A DNA stretch of 64,000 bases from Polydrusus tereticollis. Taxonomy: Eukaryota; Arthropoda; Insecta; Coleoptera; Curculionidae. Position numbers and translations under genes: made by a program. This document shows positions 19,020-30,012 of this stretch, piece by piece. The stretch is from the NCBI GenBank assembly GCA_963920685.1, contig OY987329.1, forward strand, positions 40,797,520-40,861,519, given 5' to 3'. The notes under the pieces are model-generated. The model was not told the DNA's origin, made no database searches, and saw nothing but the letters and a program-made list of their open reading frames with translations. The stretch's first letter is position 1; each line of letters begins with the position of its first letter.

Positions 19020-22000
19020 TAAAGGAAGTGTGTCCTCGAGGCAGGTACACTACTTCTAAATTTAATGTCTCAAGTAAAGTCAAAATTAGTAAATTTAATA
19101 AACATGATTGGAGTAAATGGCTTAAAACAGTTTCAAATTTTTATCAGAGTTCTAAAAATGAAGTTTCTCCTTTATTTGTAAAGAAACCGATGGATAATAG
19201 ACCTTATATTTCTGTAAAATTATTTGATCAAGATATTACCGTTTTACTAGATTCTGGTGCTACAGCTTCTGTTGTAGGCACGAAAGGTCTAGACATTTTA
19301 CGTCGTTTTAATTTAGAAATCTATCCAGCCAAGTTAAGAAATATATGCACTGCAGATGGAACTCAGAAAAATGTCGATGGTTTAGTTGATTTGCCTATTG
19401 TTATAGGAAACATTTGTCAAGTTATTACAGTTTTGGTGGTTCCGACATTACCACATAGTTTTATCTTTGGATGCGACTTTGCCAAACAGTTTAAAATTTC
19501 TGTTAATTTTAAGAATGATTCTTGGCAAGTACACGCTAACTTAGCAAATTCTTTTGTACCTACTGTTAAGAATTATTCTGATTTTGTTTTTGAGCCGCTA
19601 TGTTCTTTGGATGATCTTTCTAATTCAGAGCGTTTTAAAGCTGAAAAGGTTATTGCTTCTTTTAATTTAATTAATAGTAAAAATCGTTTAGGTAGGACCG
19701 ATAGATTAACTTTAACAATTGACACAGGTAATGCTTTACCATTTCATAAAAAACAATATCCAATGTCGCCATACATGTCTCAAGTTTTGAATAAAGAGTT
19801 GGATGAAATGTTAAAGTTGGGTGTTGTGGAACCTTCACAAAGTCCGTGGTCTTCTCCAGTACTTTTAGTCAAAAAATCAAGCGGAGAGTTTAGATTTGTT
19901 TTTGATGGACGATTTTTAAATAATATTACTAAATTTGATTCTTATGCTCTTCCTAGTATAGACAAAATTCTTAGTTCATTACGTAATGCTAAATTTATTT
20001 CGTCTATTGATTTACGTAAAGCATTTTGGCAGATACCGTTAGATGAAAATTCTAAAGACAAAGCTACTTTTAATGTTCCTGGGCGTGGTTCTTTTAGATT
20101 CAATACAGTACCCTTTGGTTTATGTAATGCAGCACAAGCTCAGCAGCGCTTGGTTGATGCAATTTTTGGTGCAAAGTATGAACCGTTTATTTTCACGTAC
20201 CTGGATGATATTTTAATTTGTAGTCCTGATTTTGAGCATCATGTAAAATTATTAGGCGAAGTTAGGGAAAAATTGAGAGAAGCAAACCTTACTATTAATT
20301 TAGAAAAATGCGATTTTTTTAAGACAAGCTTGAAATTTTTGGGTTATATAGTTGGGTCAAATAGTTTGCGCACGGATCCTGACAAAATTATTTCAATGGT
20401 TAATTATCCGAGACCAAAAACTGCTACGGAAGTTAAACGTTTTGTAGGTTTATGTTCGTGGTATAGGCGTTTTATAAATAATTTTTCCTCATTAATGTCT
20501 CCGATCAATGATCTTCTGAAAGGTCGCAAGAAAAGCCAACCTATTACCTGGACTGAAGCCGCAGAATCTTCTTTTGTTAAAATCAAGGAACTTCTAGTCT
20601 CGTCGCCAATTTTGTCTCAGCCCGATTTCAGCAAACCATTTATTATAATGTCAGATGCCAGTTTGACAGGTGTTGGAGGCGCACTGTCACAAATTATAGA
20701 TGGAGAGGAGCACGTGATAGCATACGCCAGTAGGTCACTCTCAAGAGCCGAGAGGAATTATTCTGTTGTGGAACGGGAATGTCTTGGAGTTTTATTTTGT
20801 TTAGATAAATTTCGTATGTATATTGAAGGCGCTCCGAAATTCCAGATCATAACAGACTGTTATTCTCTTTTGTGGCTAAACAACATGAAGAACCCTACAG
20901 GCAAATTAGCTCGCTGGAGTGTGCGATTGCGTCAGCATAATTTCGATCTTGTTCACAGGCGCGGAGTAGATAATGTTGTGGCAGATGCATTAAGTAGAAT
21001 TCCACCTCCTAATGACAGTCAAGAAATCTCACCTATTGTTTCACTTATAAATCCATTTAATGTAGATATTGATCGTATTGACCCTTGGTATAATGACCTA
21101 CGCGAAAAAATTATTCAGTCTCCTGATAAGTATACTCAATGGAAAGTTGAGGAAGATTTTATTCTAAAGTTTATACCTAATAAACTTCCAATGAGTGTAA
21201 ATATTCCTGAGTGGAAAATTCTTGTTCCAAACCCCCAAATTTCTGATGTCATTCAACATTGTCATTGTCCGCCAACTTCAGGTCACTTTGGTTTTTTTAA
21301 GACTCTTAATAGAGTACAGGATTTTTATTATTGGCCTAAGATGCGGCGTGACGTTTTGAAATTTGTTAAGTCATGCTTAGTTTGTGGTGCTCAAAAGGTA
21401 TCAAACACTTCTCGCATGGGACTTATGGGAAAAGAGAAGAAAGTCGACCTGCCGTTTCAATGCATAGCTGCAGATCTTATGGGACCCTTTCCCAGATCTA
21501 AGAAAGGACACAAATGGCTATTAGTTGTAGCGGATTGGTTTTCAAAGTACACTCTCTTATATCCATTACGTAGTTCCAAGTCCTCTCATATCGAGAATAT
21601 TCTAGAAAATCAAATATTTTTAGTATTTGGGTGCCCCGAAACTCTTATCTGTGACAATGGACCTCAGTTTATTTGTAAAAGCTTCAAAGATTTATGTTCA
21701 AAATATAATGTAAACACTCGGTATAATCCTCTATATTCTGCACAGTGTAACTTCGTAGAACGGAATAATAGAACAGTCGGTACAGCTATTCGTAGTTATG
21801 TTAGTGATCACGATGGTTGGGATAGAGACATTTCAAAAATTCAGCAGGCTATAAATACCTCTAAGCATGAAGTTACTCACTTCACCCCTGCTTTTTTAGC
21901 TTTCGGTAGACATCCGCCTTTATCGGGAAAGTATTATTCTCAATCATCTGAACGCAAAAGCCAAGATATTGAAATTATTCCAGGAAATAGGGATTCATAT

Positions 22001-22354
22001 GCTGAAAACATGCATGGTCTTAGGGAAATTTTTGTAGCAGTTAAGAAACGACTTCATGAGGCATATGAACGAAATTCAAAAGCATATAATCTTAGGAAGC
22101 GGGACATTTCATTTAATCAGGGTGATCGCGTGTGGCGAAAAAATCAAGTTTTATCTAGTGCGGCAAATCATTTCATGGCAAAGTTAGCTCCAAAGTATAC
22201 TCTCTCAATTGTGCATAAAAATATTTCAAATTTGGTTTATGAACTTATAAATGTTAATGGTTCTAAGGCTGCTAGATGGCATATCAAAGATCTTAAAAAG
22301 TATGATGGTACTGATCTGGATAATTCAGATCAGGATTCTCAATTTTCAGATTAA
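19004..22354 (+). CDS. Gypsy pol: protease, reverse transcriptase, RNase H, integrase
   Basis: The frame is open for 1117 codons from just after TAA 19001-19003 to the stop at 22352; it has no ATG at its start and is expressed by -1 frameshift from gag. Domains in order: aspartic protease with LLDSGATASVVG (residue ~83); reverse transcriptase with FGLCNAAQAQQRL and FTYLDDILIC (~395-405); RNase H with IMSDASLTGVGGAL (~549) and VERECLGVLF; integrase zinc finger (HCHCPPTSGHFG, CLVCGAQK); integrase core with IAADLMGPFP (D ~822), LICDNGPQF (D ~882) and NFVERNNRT (E ~917), 34 residues between the last two. There is no chromodomain. All catalytic residues appear present and no stop or frameshift is seen, so this copy may be competent. 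Confidence 0.93.
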   Translation: MFKKLVKEVCPRGRYTTSKFNVSSKVKISKFNKHDWSKWLKTVSNFYQSSKNEVSPLFVKKPMDNRPYISVKLFDQDITVLLDSGATASVVGTKGLDILRRFNLEIYPAKLRNICTADGTQKNVDGLVDLPIVIGNICQVITVLVVPTLPHSFIFGCDFAKQFKISVNFKNDSWQVHANLANSFVPTVKNYSDFVFEPLCSLDDLSNSERFKAEKVIASFNLINSKNRLGRTDRLTLTIDTGNALPFHKKQYPMSPYMSQVLNKELDEMLKLGVVEPSQSPWSSPVLLVKKSSGEFRFVFDGRFLNNITKFDSYALPSIDKILSSLRNAKFISSIDLRKAFWQIPLDENSKDKATFNVPGRGSFRFNTVPFGLCNAAQAQQRLVDAIFGAKYEPFIFTYLDDILICSPDFEHHVKLLGEVREKLREANLTINLEKCDFFKTSLKFLGYIVGSNSLRTDPDKIISMVNYPRPKTATEVKRFVGLCSWYRRFINNFSSLMSPINDLLKGRKKSQPITWTEAAESSFVKIKELLVSSPILSQPDFSKPFIIMSDASLTGVGGALSQIIDGEEHVIAYASRSLSRAERNYSVVERECLGVLFCLDKFRMYIEGAPKFQIITDCYSLLWLNNMKNPTGKLARWSVRLRQHNFDLVHRRGVDNVVADALSRIPPPNDSQEISPIVSLINPFNVDIDRIDPWYNDLREKIIQSPDKYTQWKVEEDFILKFIPNKLPMSVNIPEWKILVPNPQISDVIQHCHCPPTSGHFGFFKTLNRVQDFYYWPKMRRDVLKFVKSCLVCGAQKVSNTSRMGLMGKEKKVDLPFQCIAADLMGPFPRSKKGHKWLLVVADWFSKYTLLYPLRSSKSSHIENILENQIFLVFGCPETLICDNGPQFICKSFKDLCSKYNVNTRYNPLYSAQCNFVERNNRTVGTAIRSYVSDHDGWDRDISKIQQAINTSKHEVTHFTPAFLAFGRHPPLSGKYYSQSSERKSQDIEIIPGNRDSYAENMHGLREIFVAVKKRLHEAYERNSKAYNLRKRDISFNQGDRVWRKNQVLSSAANHFMAKLAPKYTLSIVHKNISNLVYELINVNGSKAARWHIKDLKKYDGTDLDNSDQDSQFSD
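19010..19056 (+). promoter_or_regulatory. -1 programmed ribosomal frameshift site, gag-pol
   Basis: The heptamer A AAA AAC (19010-19016) sits in the gag frame as codons tcA-AAA-AAC and is followed at once by the gag stop TAG. A -1 slip continues as CTA GTA AAG, the pol frame. After an 8-base spacer, GAAGTGTGT (19025-19033) can pair with ACAC and ACTTC (19047-19056) with one bulged T, leaving a 13-base loop. The pol frame has a TAA at 19001-19003, so only ribosomes slipping here can enter pol. This matches the canonical X-XXY-YYZ plus stem-loop architecture. Confidence 0.88.
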
Positions 22355-23895
22355 ATTTTGGAATTTAGGGAGAATGTTAAAATTTCAGGGGCGAAGTTTG
22401 CCTAACCACGTATTCTGTTGGCAAAATCGTTACGATTTGTATCCCTGATTTAGTAGCATTCACTATTCCTAAAAAACCTTTATTTCTGTTTAGTATCTTA
22501 TCTATTTTGCAGTCAGATATATATTTTATTTTGATGCATAATTTGGGTATTTGGTAAGCGAATAAATTCGCTGATTTTTCTCTCTTCACTTACCTATATT
22601 TTTGGTATATATTTTGGTTCAAGTAAGTTGAAGCTTTGTTATTTGCTAGAGGCATTGACATTTATCTTTCTGGTTTTTATCCTTTTGCATATCACCGAAA
22701 GTGATCATATATTGTTGGGTTATTGGTGTAGACGTACACTAATAATTTTTTACCTCTTACGTTGACTTTTTTAAGTCAAAGAGAAAAATAGTTTTGTATA
22801 TATAAAGGCCGTTTATTGTTGGGTGTTACCAGGTTTCATATGGGAGATGGTTTAACCATGTCTGGCTGGAAGGATGAGCATTGGGGGGGGATGTGTCATT
22901 GGCGTAAGGTCCTAATGAGTCCTTACACTATGCTGGGGCCATCCTACTGTGTTTCGTCTGAGCTCCTTCTCGGATCATTTTATATGGAGGGCTGGTGACA
23001 GTGCCAATTTACGGAACAACCTATTCCGTTCAGTATATTTTTCTCTGTGCTTCGGCATTTTTAGCGTAGCGAGCGCTATAGTTTGCTCCCTTGTGACGAG
23101 TGGAACATTTGGGTTACCATTATCTATTTGATATGTTTTTTTTGGTTTTCCACTTTTCAGAGTGTACCTTCCTGGTGGGTGTTTGGGTCACGTCCGGTGT
23201 TGGTGGGCGTATTCTCCAGACCAGCGGTGTGAGGTTAGTAGACGAGGTGCTTCACGCCATTATTGAAGTCACGCAATGCTAACTTTCGTTACCACTTAAT
23301 ACAGGATTGCCACACTGCTGCCTGGAGAGTGCTTCTTCCTTCACTTGGGGGTTTCATGGGCATTTCGCCATCGAGATATTCTCTGAAATTATTTTTTTTT
23401 CGTTTTTCTTTAGTCTAGTACTAGAGGTTTTATTTTGAATTTTGCTTTTACACTTGGTGTGTATATTGTACAGTGTTTGTCTGGAAATTCCAGAATAATT
23501 TCCCTTGGGATTAATTCCCTTAATCTGTTTTTTTATTCTTTAGTAGGCTAAATCCTACTGGGGATTTATTTACCGTTTTGTTGTGATTACATGACGTATG
23601 ATGTTGGGTAAATATTTTTCTTATTGATATTATCACGATATTTACCATATCTCCATTTCTGGTAGTTTTAGATAGACTTTCCCTATTATGACTTACCCGA
23701 TTTTGACCTTACCGATTTAGTCCCTTTTAAAGGCGAGTGATACACGCAGCTATCAAACTAAAACTACCCAGAAATCTCCACTTTTATTGTATCCTTGATT
23801 ATGTTGACTATTATTATAGTCATTACGTATTTTTATTTTTTTATTTTTGGAAAATAGTCTATTTCATAGCCTATTTTATTTTCGTTGGGGGATAA
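22355..23895 (+). other. Gypsy 3' non-coding region with polypurine tract
   Basis: Between the pol stop and the 3' LTR are 1.5 kb with only frames below 70 codons and no env-like signal or membrane protein. The last bases before the LTR, GTTGGGGGATAA (23884-23895), are the likely polypurine tract for plus-strand priming. The region may be an eroded third frame or long 3' UTR; I see no evidence for either. Confidence 0.6.
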
Positions 23896-25315
23896 TGTAG
23901 CAATTTTAAAATTGCCACTATTTATTTTGTGGGGTATCATCTTTAGTTGTATAACAATAGCCAAAATATGGGGCGAACGCACTACTTCTGTTTTCTGTGG
24001 CTGATGGCATCAGGCGCCGCACATAGGTGAACCATGTAATTCCGGTTTCGCGTCTCGGTCAAGTCGCAGACCGTCCATTTCTACTTTTGGCGATTTTATG
24101 TTTAGAGGGGGTTGTTTAGGATTACTTTCTTCATTTCCTTACGTAATTTAGGTTCTGGTAAAAGCCCAGACCCTTGTTCGTTCTGATCGTTTGGATCCTT
24201 TATGTTGTCACTCTTGTTCTCTTCTTCTTCTTATTTTCCTTGTCGGGGTTTGTGTCCAGTTGGCAGCCTTGAGTCAGCGGATTTTGCTAGAGAAGGGGGT
24301 CTGTCTTACTTGGAAGATCTTGCGGCCTCCATTTTACTTTCAAAAATACCTTGAGAGAAGAAGGTCGCTGTTGAGCCATTTTTTTTTAAAAAAAAGACCA
24401 CGAGGTCTCACCCCCCTTTTAGAGGTAAGCTATTTTCTTTTCTTTTGTTCTTAGTTATCGTTTTTGGGAATTCAGTGGGTTAATTTTTCTTTCTATTCTT
24501 TTTTAGGGGTTGTGTGTTTTGTTGGTTTCGGCTGAGTATGCCGTTTCACACTTAAATAGGTCAAGAAACCACATGGGATTTTAACATTCACATAAATAGC
24601 CCTCGAGCTACCAGGTCCCGGTTGGCCCACGTAAGAACTGAGTGGTTACGAGCTGTGTATGGACTAGATTTCACCTGGCCGATCATGAACAGCATTCAGG
24701 AGCCACATGGTCCATGCCCAGTATAGCTGCCCCAGCAGAAGCGAGGGATTAAAAGGCTTGTATAAAGCAAACCTCAATTTAGTGCATTCTGCCTTTTTAA
24801 TTTAGTTAGTACGTCACCACACTTAAATAAACTGCTGGTTAATCACTAATTTTTTATGTAAAGCCATCTTGACAAAGGTACTCCCTTTGTAACCATACAC
24901 CATCGAAATATTTAAAGGTTCTAGAATCTTCCCCCGAGGTTATACATAATTGTGACTTAAATCCTTGCGTCCAGAAAGGCTGTTTTTTCATTCATTTCAT
25001 TTCATAATTCAAACTTATTTAAATTTTAAACAATTTAACATAACAATAAACCTAAACCCCTTTTTATTCAATAAAAACTTTATTATTTGTGTGGGAAAGC
25101 TTTAGTTTTATTTGTTGCTTAGATTTTCCAATAGAACTGATATTCGGTATATTTTTCCTGGTTTGGACATCGATCAAACCAGGTGGCGCCCAAGACAACC
25201 AAAGACGAAGGGAAGGTGTAAGTATTGGACCACGACCTAGTGCCTCCACATAAAGAGCTATCATCAGCGGATAGTGACAACCTGTTGTCCAAGACAACAG
25301 ATTGCCATTGCCATA
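23896..25315 (+). repeat. 3' LTR of the gypsy element
   Basis: A 1420-bp direct copy of 14916-16335. Differences noticed include AA to GG near 15026/25006-equivalent (ATAACAT versus ATGGCAT), GTTCAAG versus GGTCAAG, GGCTCAC versus GGCCCAC, CAGCGTT versus CAGCATT, GCAAAAG versus GCAGAAG, TATCTAA versus TATTTAA and CCGTCAG versus TCATCAG. It is followed by AATC, matching the base quartet in front of the 5' LTR. Confidence 0.93.
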
Positions 25316-25319
25316 AATC

Positions 25320-26120
25320 TTTGCACTTCGGGACGATATCAATTGTTATAAAGTCAACTATGGTTCAGCCTTGACACTTATTTTATTATTACTGTGTATC
25401 CGTAGGCTGGAATAGCTGGCTCGTGTGTAGATCTGTTGATTTAATAAAACACTGTATTTAATTCCAACAGCATTTTATTCGTAAGGTAGCACTAACATTT
25501 TATTTACAATATTAACTTTATAACTTCCCACTATCTGAGAATACACTACATCAAATTACTAGTTACACTTCAAGTTGTATTTACACATACGTTTCTATAG
25601 TACTCAATACTTTTACTATGTATTAACTTATTAAACTTTGTTTTGGTTAACTTTGACTACATAGTACAAGAGATGTGGACAATTTCCACCCAGGTGACGT
25701 GCTTTACATTTTACAACAGTCGTGTGACATGTACCGCCGAACTCTCGGGGAGCAGTATTTCTTAAAACTATATTTTATGCGTTTAGCCAACTCTGCTTGG
25801 CGACCGTCTGGAGGCTGTGTTGCCATATCCTCTCTAGCGTCCTTCTCCCTTTCTCACGCAGCTTGGTAGGTGTTTATTTTGGGTGAAGCGCCTAAGTATG
25901 ACAACAATGCCGCGCTGTTACCAGGCGGATTTTATGATGAATCTTGGATATTTACGTACACGTGAGGAAAAGAGATGAACTAATAAAAACGCAGACAGCA
26001 CAGGGTTTGTTATTGCATCGTGCGATAGCTACATAAGCGTTATATATACACTATAAACATCAATTAGACTTCCAAGAATGCCATCAGTGGCGTACTTTGC
26101 TTTAACATTCGGCGTGTTCT
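25320..26120. other. Non-coding, no gene seen
   Basis: Mixed AT-rich sequence. 25440-25500 includes AATAAAACACTG and an ATTTTATTC block resembling ends of retroelement transcripts, but I cannot define an element. Short frames here (for example 25675-25869) show no recognised domain. Confidence 0.3.
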
Positions 26121-26129
26121 CAACATCAA

Positions 26130-26720
26130 TGTTAGGGACAACTTGAAAAAGGTCCATTTCCTGGGTGTCCAACTGGACTGTAAGTTTAAATGGGACCATC
26201 ATGTAGACGATGTAGTTGGCAGGCTTCGGGGGAGTATTTGTTTTGCAGTCTCTATATGTGTGTGTCAGAGGTTACAATGAGGATGGTATATATTTGCCAT
26301 CTTCCACTCAGTGATGTCCTATGCAGTCCTGACATGAGGTTGTGCAAGCCAGTCAGGGCAAGTTTTTGGTATGCAGAGGATAGTAGTTTGAATAACTCTA
26401 GGACTAGGCTGGAGAAAAAACTGCAGATAGGCATTCATACAGCTAAAAATTCCCACTTTTCTATCTCAGTACATATTAGAGTGCCTGTTACATGTCAAAA
26501 AACATGAACAATCTCTTACAAGACATAGAGACGTGCATGAGTATAAAACCAGGAGCAGAGTTGCTTTGGTTCCAACATATTGCTGACTGAGGAAGTGTCA
26601 AAGAAGACCAGATTCTACTGTCATCCAAATTTTTAACAAGTTGCCTAATAATATGAAACTACCACTTTATGGGTTTAAAAATAGTGTTACCTCGCTGCTC
26701 ATCTATAACGCTCTATAATA
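26130..26720 (+). pseudogene. LINE reverse-transcriptase C-terminal remnant
   Basis: A broken frame gives VHFLGVQLDCKFKWDHHVDD near 26150, FHSVMSYAVL near 26305, then VHEYKTRSRVALVPTYC and FNKLPNNMKLPLYGFKNSV near 26530-26690, ending with a stop. The 'FLGV-LD-KLKW' and 'FNKLP' motifs are standard in the last third of LINE reverse transcriptases. Several stops and shifts; 5'-truncated. Clade not assigned. Confidence 0.7.
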
Positions 26721-27260
26721 GTGTGAAAGAGTTTTTAACTTTACATTTTAAACTGTTTGTTGAATTTTTGAACACTACGTTTTAAACTGTTCGTATTTGG
26801 ATGTCTATTTGTGTCCTTTAGCAGGCAGCATTTGACAATATTATTTTGCAGTCATTTAGAAATAGGTAAAATCTTGAAGATTATTTTAAAGATGAAATGG
26901 CAAAAGTCGAAATTTGTCGAATCCTTATTCGTTTTATTTTGATTTGAACACAACGTTTCGGTTGACTAACCTGACCTAATCGTTTGCAAGTGTAAACTTA
27001 AAATTGATAAAAAAAAGTGCTAAGGTTTATCATTAATTGGCTGTAGTCAACCCTTCATAAAAGGTCTCGCTTTCATCTACTATAAACTACATAGTATATT
27101 ATTCGACGTTAGTAATGTGTAGAAATTTTAGTTTTTGCTTTCTGCCATGGGGATAATTACTATACAATTTAAAAATATGTTAAAATAAACTTGATTTATT
27201 TTTGAATTTCATTCCAAAATTCTCATTTAACAAACCTTTTTTGAACGATCATAAAAGTAG
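26721..27260. other. Non-coding, no gene seen
   Basis: AT-rich, apparently single-copy sequence within this window. A short frame near 26880-26950 looks protein-like (LEDYFKDEMAKVEICR), but it has an upstream stop and no convincing acceptor. Confidence 0.3.
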
Positions 27261-27313
27261 GTTTGTCAAATGGGAAACTTCAGGAGTGACATTCCAGGAT
27301 GCCCTGTAGCTAG
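27261..27313 (+). CDS. Candidate internal exon of the small host gene
   Basis: An acceptor-like AAAAGTAG precedes 27261. Frame VCQMGNFRSDIPGCPVA plus two bases runs to a donor AG|GTAAAA at 27314. The entry phase (0) matches the exit phase of the exon at 13634-13744, and the exit phase matches the next candidate exon at 27353. The polypyrimidine tract is weak and the following intron would be only 39 bases. This is a hypothesis built from phase agreement. Confidence 0.3.
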
Positions 27314-27352
27314 GTAAAAAATTAATTTGTAAAAAGCTGTTAACAATTTTAG

Positions 27353-27401
27353 GTTTTTGGAATATCTAGTTGCAGTAGATAGAGAAAACCCCACCACATG
27401 A
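27353..27401 (+). CDS. Candidate terminal coding exon of the small host gene
   Basis: A good acceptor, TAACAATTTTAG, ends at 27352. The first base completes an Arg codon carried from 27312-27313, then FLEYLVAVDRENPTT and TGA at 27399-27401. An AATAAAA signal follows at 27517-27523, a normal distance for a 3' UTR. The putative 39-base intron (27314-27352) has GT...AG ends and a branch-like CTGTTAAC. Taken with 13634-13744 and 27261-27313, the protein would be about 70 residues of unknown family. Confidence 0.33.
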
Positions 27402-27516
27402 AACACAAAGCCATGAGACATGACACTAGTTTCCTGCTTCCAGTTGTAATTTTACGTTATAAAATGTAAATTTGGTTTAACAATTAAGTTACTCCTGTAA
27501 TTTTAGACATTAATTT

Positions 27517-27523
27517 AATAAAA
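27517..27523 (+). other. Candidate polyadenylation signal
   Basis: AATAAAA about 116 bases after the TGA at 27399. Such hexamers occur by chance often in AT-rich DNA; support comes only from its position after the candidate terminal exon. Confidence 0.3.
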
Positions 27524-29470
27524 CCATTATATAAACTATTTTCGTTGTTACTTATTTATTTATTAGCGAGCAAAATCACATTTACGATTGTCGCAAAATC
27601 TGGGAGGTACTGCTAATAATATTCAACACGATTGTCAAGACTAAAATAATATCGTATCAAGAACTTGCTAAAATTTTTTTGTATTTTGGTTTCACGACAA
27701 AGCTATAATATTTTTCAGTTTAAAAAGAAGTTAGTTAACGTTACAATTTTATATGCGTCACTTTCTGCTTACTAAAAAAAGTAACCTAAAACTCAAAAGA
27801 AACTTGTTGAAAACAAAATCGTATTCGAGCGTATTTTATTTATTATTTATTTTGTTAATTATTATAAAACTGTAACATTGATTGTTTAATCGTTTTGGTG
27901 ATGTTTTGAGACAGTTTCTTTGTGTAATATTAAAGTTAGTGTGAAAACTAGAAAATTTTCGATCAGGAAATCATAAGCACTGTTCCCTGTACCTCCGGAA
28001 AAACGTGGTAATTTAACCAATTAATATTTTAAACCCCCTTAACATGTTTTTAATAATTTAGAGTTGACCTTGTTCGTTACTGACCTCGCCGCATTTTAAT
28101 TAATATAAAAAAATATATATTAAATCCGGTCCTGAATCAACACACATCTACACCTAAAATAAAATTAACTAGAATGTGATACATGCCATAAAAATGTAAC
28201 CTCAACTAACTTCTTTCTAAATCGAAAGATACTATACCTACTGTTTTTGCAATAAAATTTTAAAGAAGTCTCAGAGATACCTTCATACAGGAAATATAAA
28301 AAGAGTCATGTTTTTAAACAATGCTGTTACGTTAAGCGATTCTTTTAGAATTTTAGTATACCTAAATTTATCTGAAAGTAATTTTTATAATTTAATATTT
28401 TTATTATAAATATGGCTGTACCCTGTTCCTGTCGCGACTTTACTGTCTAAAGTTTATCCATTGTCCATGTTTCTGACACTGATTGCTTTAATATTTTTTG
28501 CACCTCGGAATATTTCAGGTATTTTTAAATCCAACTTCATTGGCAATCTTTCCTTCTACATCTCAATTTCTAATGTTGCCCATTCTATACTAGTTCTTTG
28601 TATTGCATCCAGCTGCTTCTGCCTCATTTGCCTACGTACAAAAAATAGTAAAATAACATTCGAACTTATTTAAATATTTTTAGTATTAACTTTGCTCTAG
28701 GCTACCATTACTCGATAGTAATATTTTAGTTTCTGAATTTTACAGGTGCATATGTTCTTTGTTAGGATTATGGTAGGTATAAAAATGGTAAAAAAAAGGT
28801 TTAATAAGATAGAATGTTGATATTTTTATTAAAAATAAACAAAGGAATGCTCTGCATAGGATAGATAGGATAACTAACCTAAATCCTTACCTTATGAGAT
28901 ATTTTTACAAGCACTTAGGTAAGTAAACAACAAAATATCTACTCTCTATTCTATTTCTAAATTTAAAACTGTTGTAAATATTTTAGAAAAATGGATCAAA
29001 GCCCAACGAATACCAAGGGACAAAGCCCTTACTCTCACTTTTGTATCCCTACCTGGGCTTTTGAATTGTGACCCTAGTGGTTCATTTTTTTATTAACATT
29101 AGGTACTAAAAGATCTATAAATACAACACAAGTTGTGTAATTTGTACGAAACAATACTTGGTTGATCCAGGTTTTAATAATTATCTAGTATCTAGCTACC
29201 TAGTTTAAAAACTTACCTCTATTAGGTATAAATTGTTGCCAAAGCTGAATTAAACTGTAACATCATGTATTTTTCAGCTTTTAAATTATAGGAAACTATT
29301 TGAAGGCTTCAATAAATATTAGCAAATGGTATAATTCTTATATTTTATTCACTTCTACGTGTAATTCAGTAGCTGGTATGGATTTAGGTAAATAGAAGAA
29401 AATCTCCTCGAAATTCTCTCCTCTCATGTTTTGTTATGATCTAAAAGGTATAAAAGTCACTATAAGGGAG
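27524..29470. other. Non-coding, mostly unassigned
   Basis: AT-rich with no clear gene. The minus strand 28430-28650 reads FVRRQMRQKQLDAIQRTSIE, then a stop, then KERLPMKLDLKIPEIFRGAK: protein-like but broken and of no family I can name, possibly a repeat remnant. A GATCAAAGCCC...ACAAAGCCC block near 28990-29030 resembles the 3' part of the SINE at 50550-50590. Confidence 0.3.
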
Positions 29471-29476
29471 TTGTAA

Positions 29477-29510
29477 ATCAAATCAAATCAACTTTGTTCA
29501 GTAATTTCAA
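29477..29510 (-). repeat. Severely truncated LINE 3' tail
   Basis: The plus strand shows AAATCAAATCAAATCAACTT. On the minus strand this is a GAACAAAGTTGATTTG-type end followed by tandem ATTTG units, the same layout (GAACAAA + short tandem tail) as the LINE end at 13884. Confidence 0.45.
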
Positions 29511-30012
29511 GATTTTTAAAGTAAAATAATCTGAAAGTAAAATCCTTTGTAAAAATCTATACCAACAATGTTCTTAAAATTGTGTTTTAAACTTACCGTT
29601 ATAAATATATTTCCATTTCTTCATAAAAAATGAGCTAATACATCTAACAAACGTTGCATTTTTCACCAAAAACTCTTCGATTACTAATTTTTGAAGCAAA
29701 AATCGCCCAAAATCAACAAATATGTGAATAAAACCCAGCTGTGACCGTCACCCGCTTGCAAAAGTTCATTGACCGCTTGACCTTTCCAAACAATCTTTAA
29801 AATTTCCGCGATTGATAACCGAACTCGTCCCTGATTGGCTCAAATATGGTAAAGTACTTACTATAAGGATTTCGTCACTCCTGTTTAGGATGACGAAATT
29901 GAGAGTTAACACGACCGTTAACTGTTGTTGCATCATACCAAAATGGAAAATAGCATTGGATTTTAATCCACTTACTTTAATTTTGAAATTAACGGCTCGC
30001 GTTAACTTGTGA

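Larger units (their letters stand above)
14916..25315 (+). mobile_element. Complete Ty3/gypsy LTR retrotransposon
   Basis: A 10.4-kb element with 1420-bp direct LTRs (14916-16335, 23896-25315), leader, gag, frameshift-linked pol, a 1.5-kb 3' non-coding region and a purine tract. The 4-base flank AATC precedes the 5' LTR (14912-14915) and follows the 3' LTR (25316-25319), consistent with a target-site duplication. The LTRs differ at about ten positions (~0.7%), so insertion is recent relative to the other elements. No env frame is seen. The chromodomain found in some Ty3 lineages is also absent. The domain order protease-RT-RNase H-integrase defines Ty3/gypsy rather than copia. Confidence 0.95.

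Noticed and set aside
22355..23895. Possible env gene of the gypsy element
   Set aside because: No frame above about 70 codons and no transmembrane or signal-peptide pattern was found.
26880..26950. Protein-like frame LEDYFKDEMAKVEICR as an exon of the small host gene
   Set aside because: An upstream in-frame stop and no convincing acceptor; downstream it terminates at once.
28740..28775. Microexon between ACAG and GTAGGT near 28747-28773
   Set aside because: Only 27 bases, no phase partner identified, and such pairs are common by chance.
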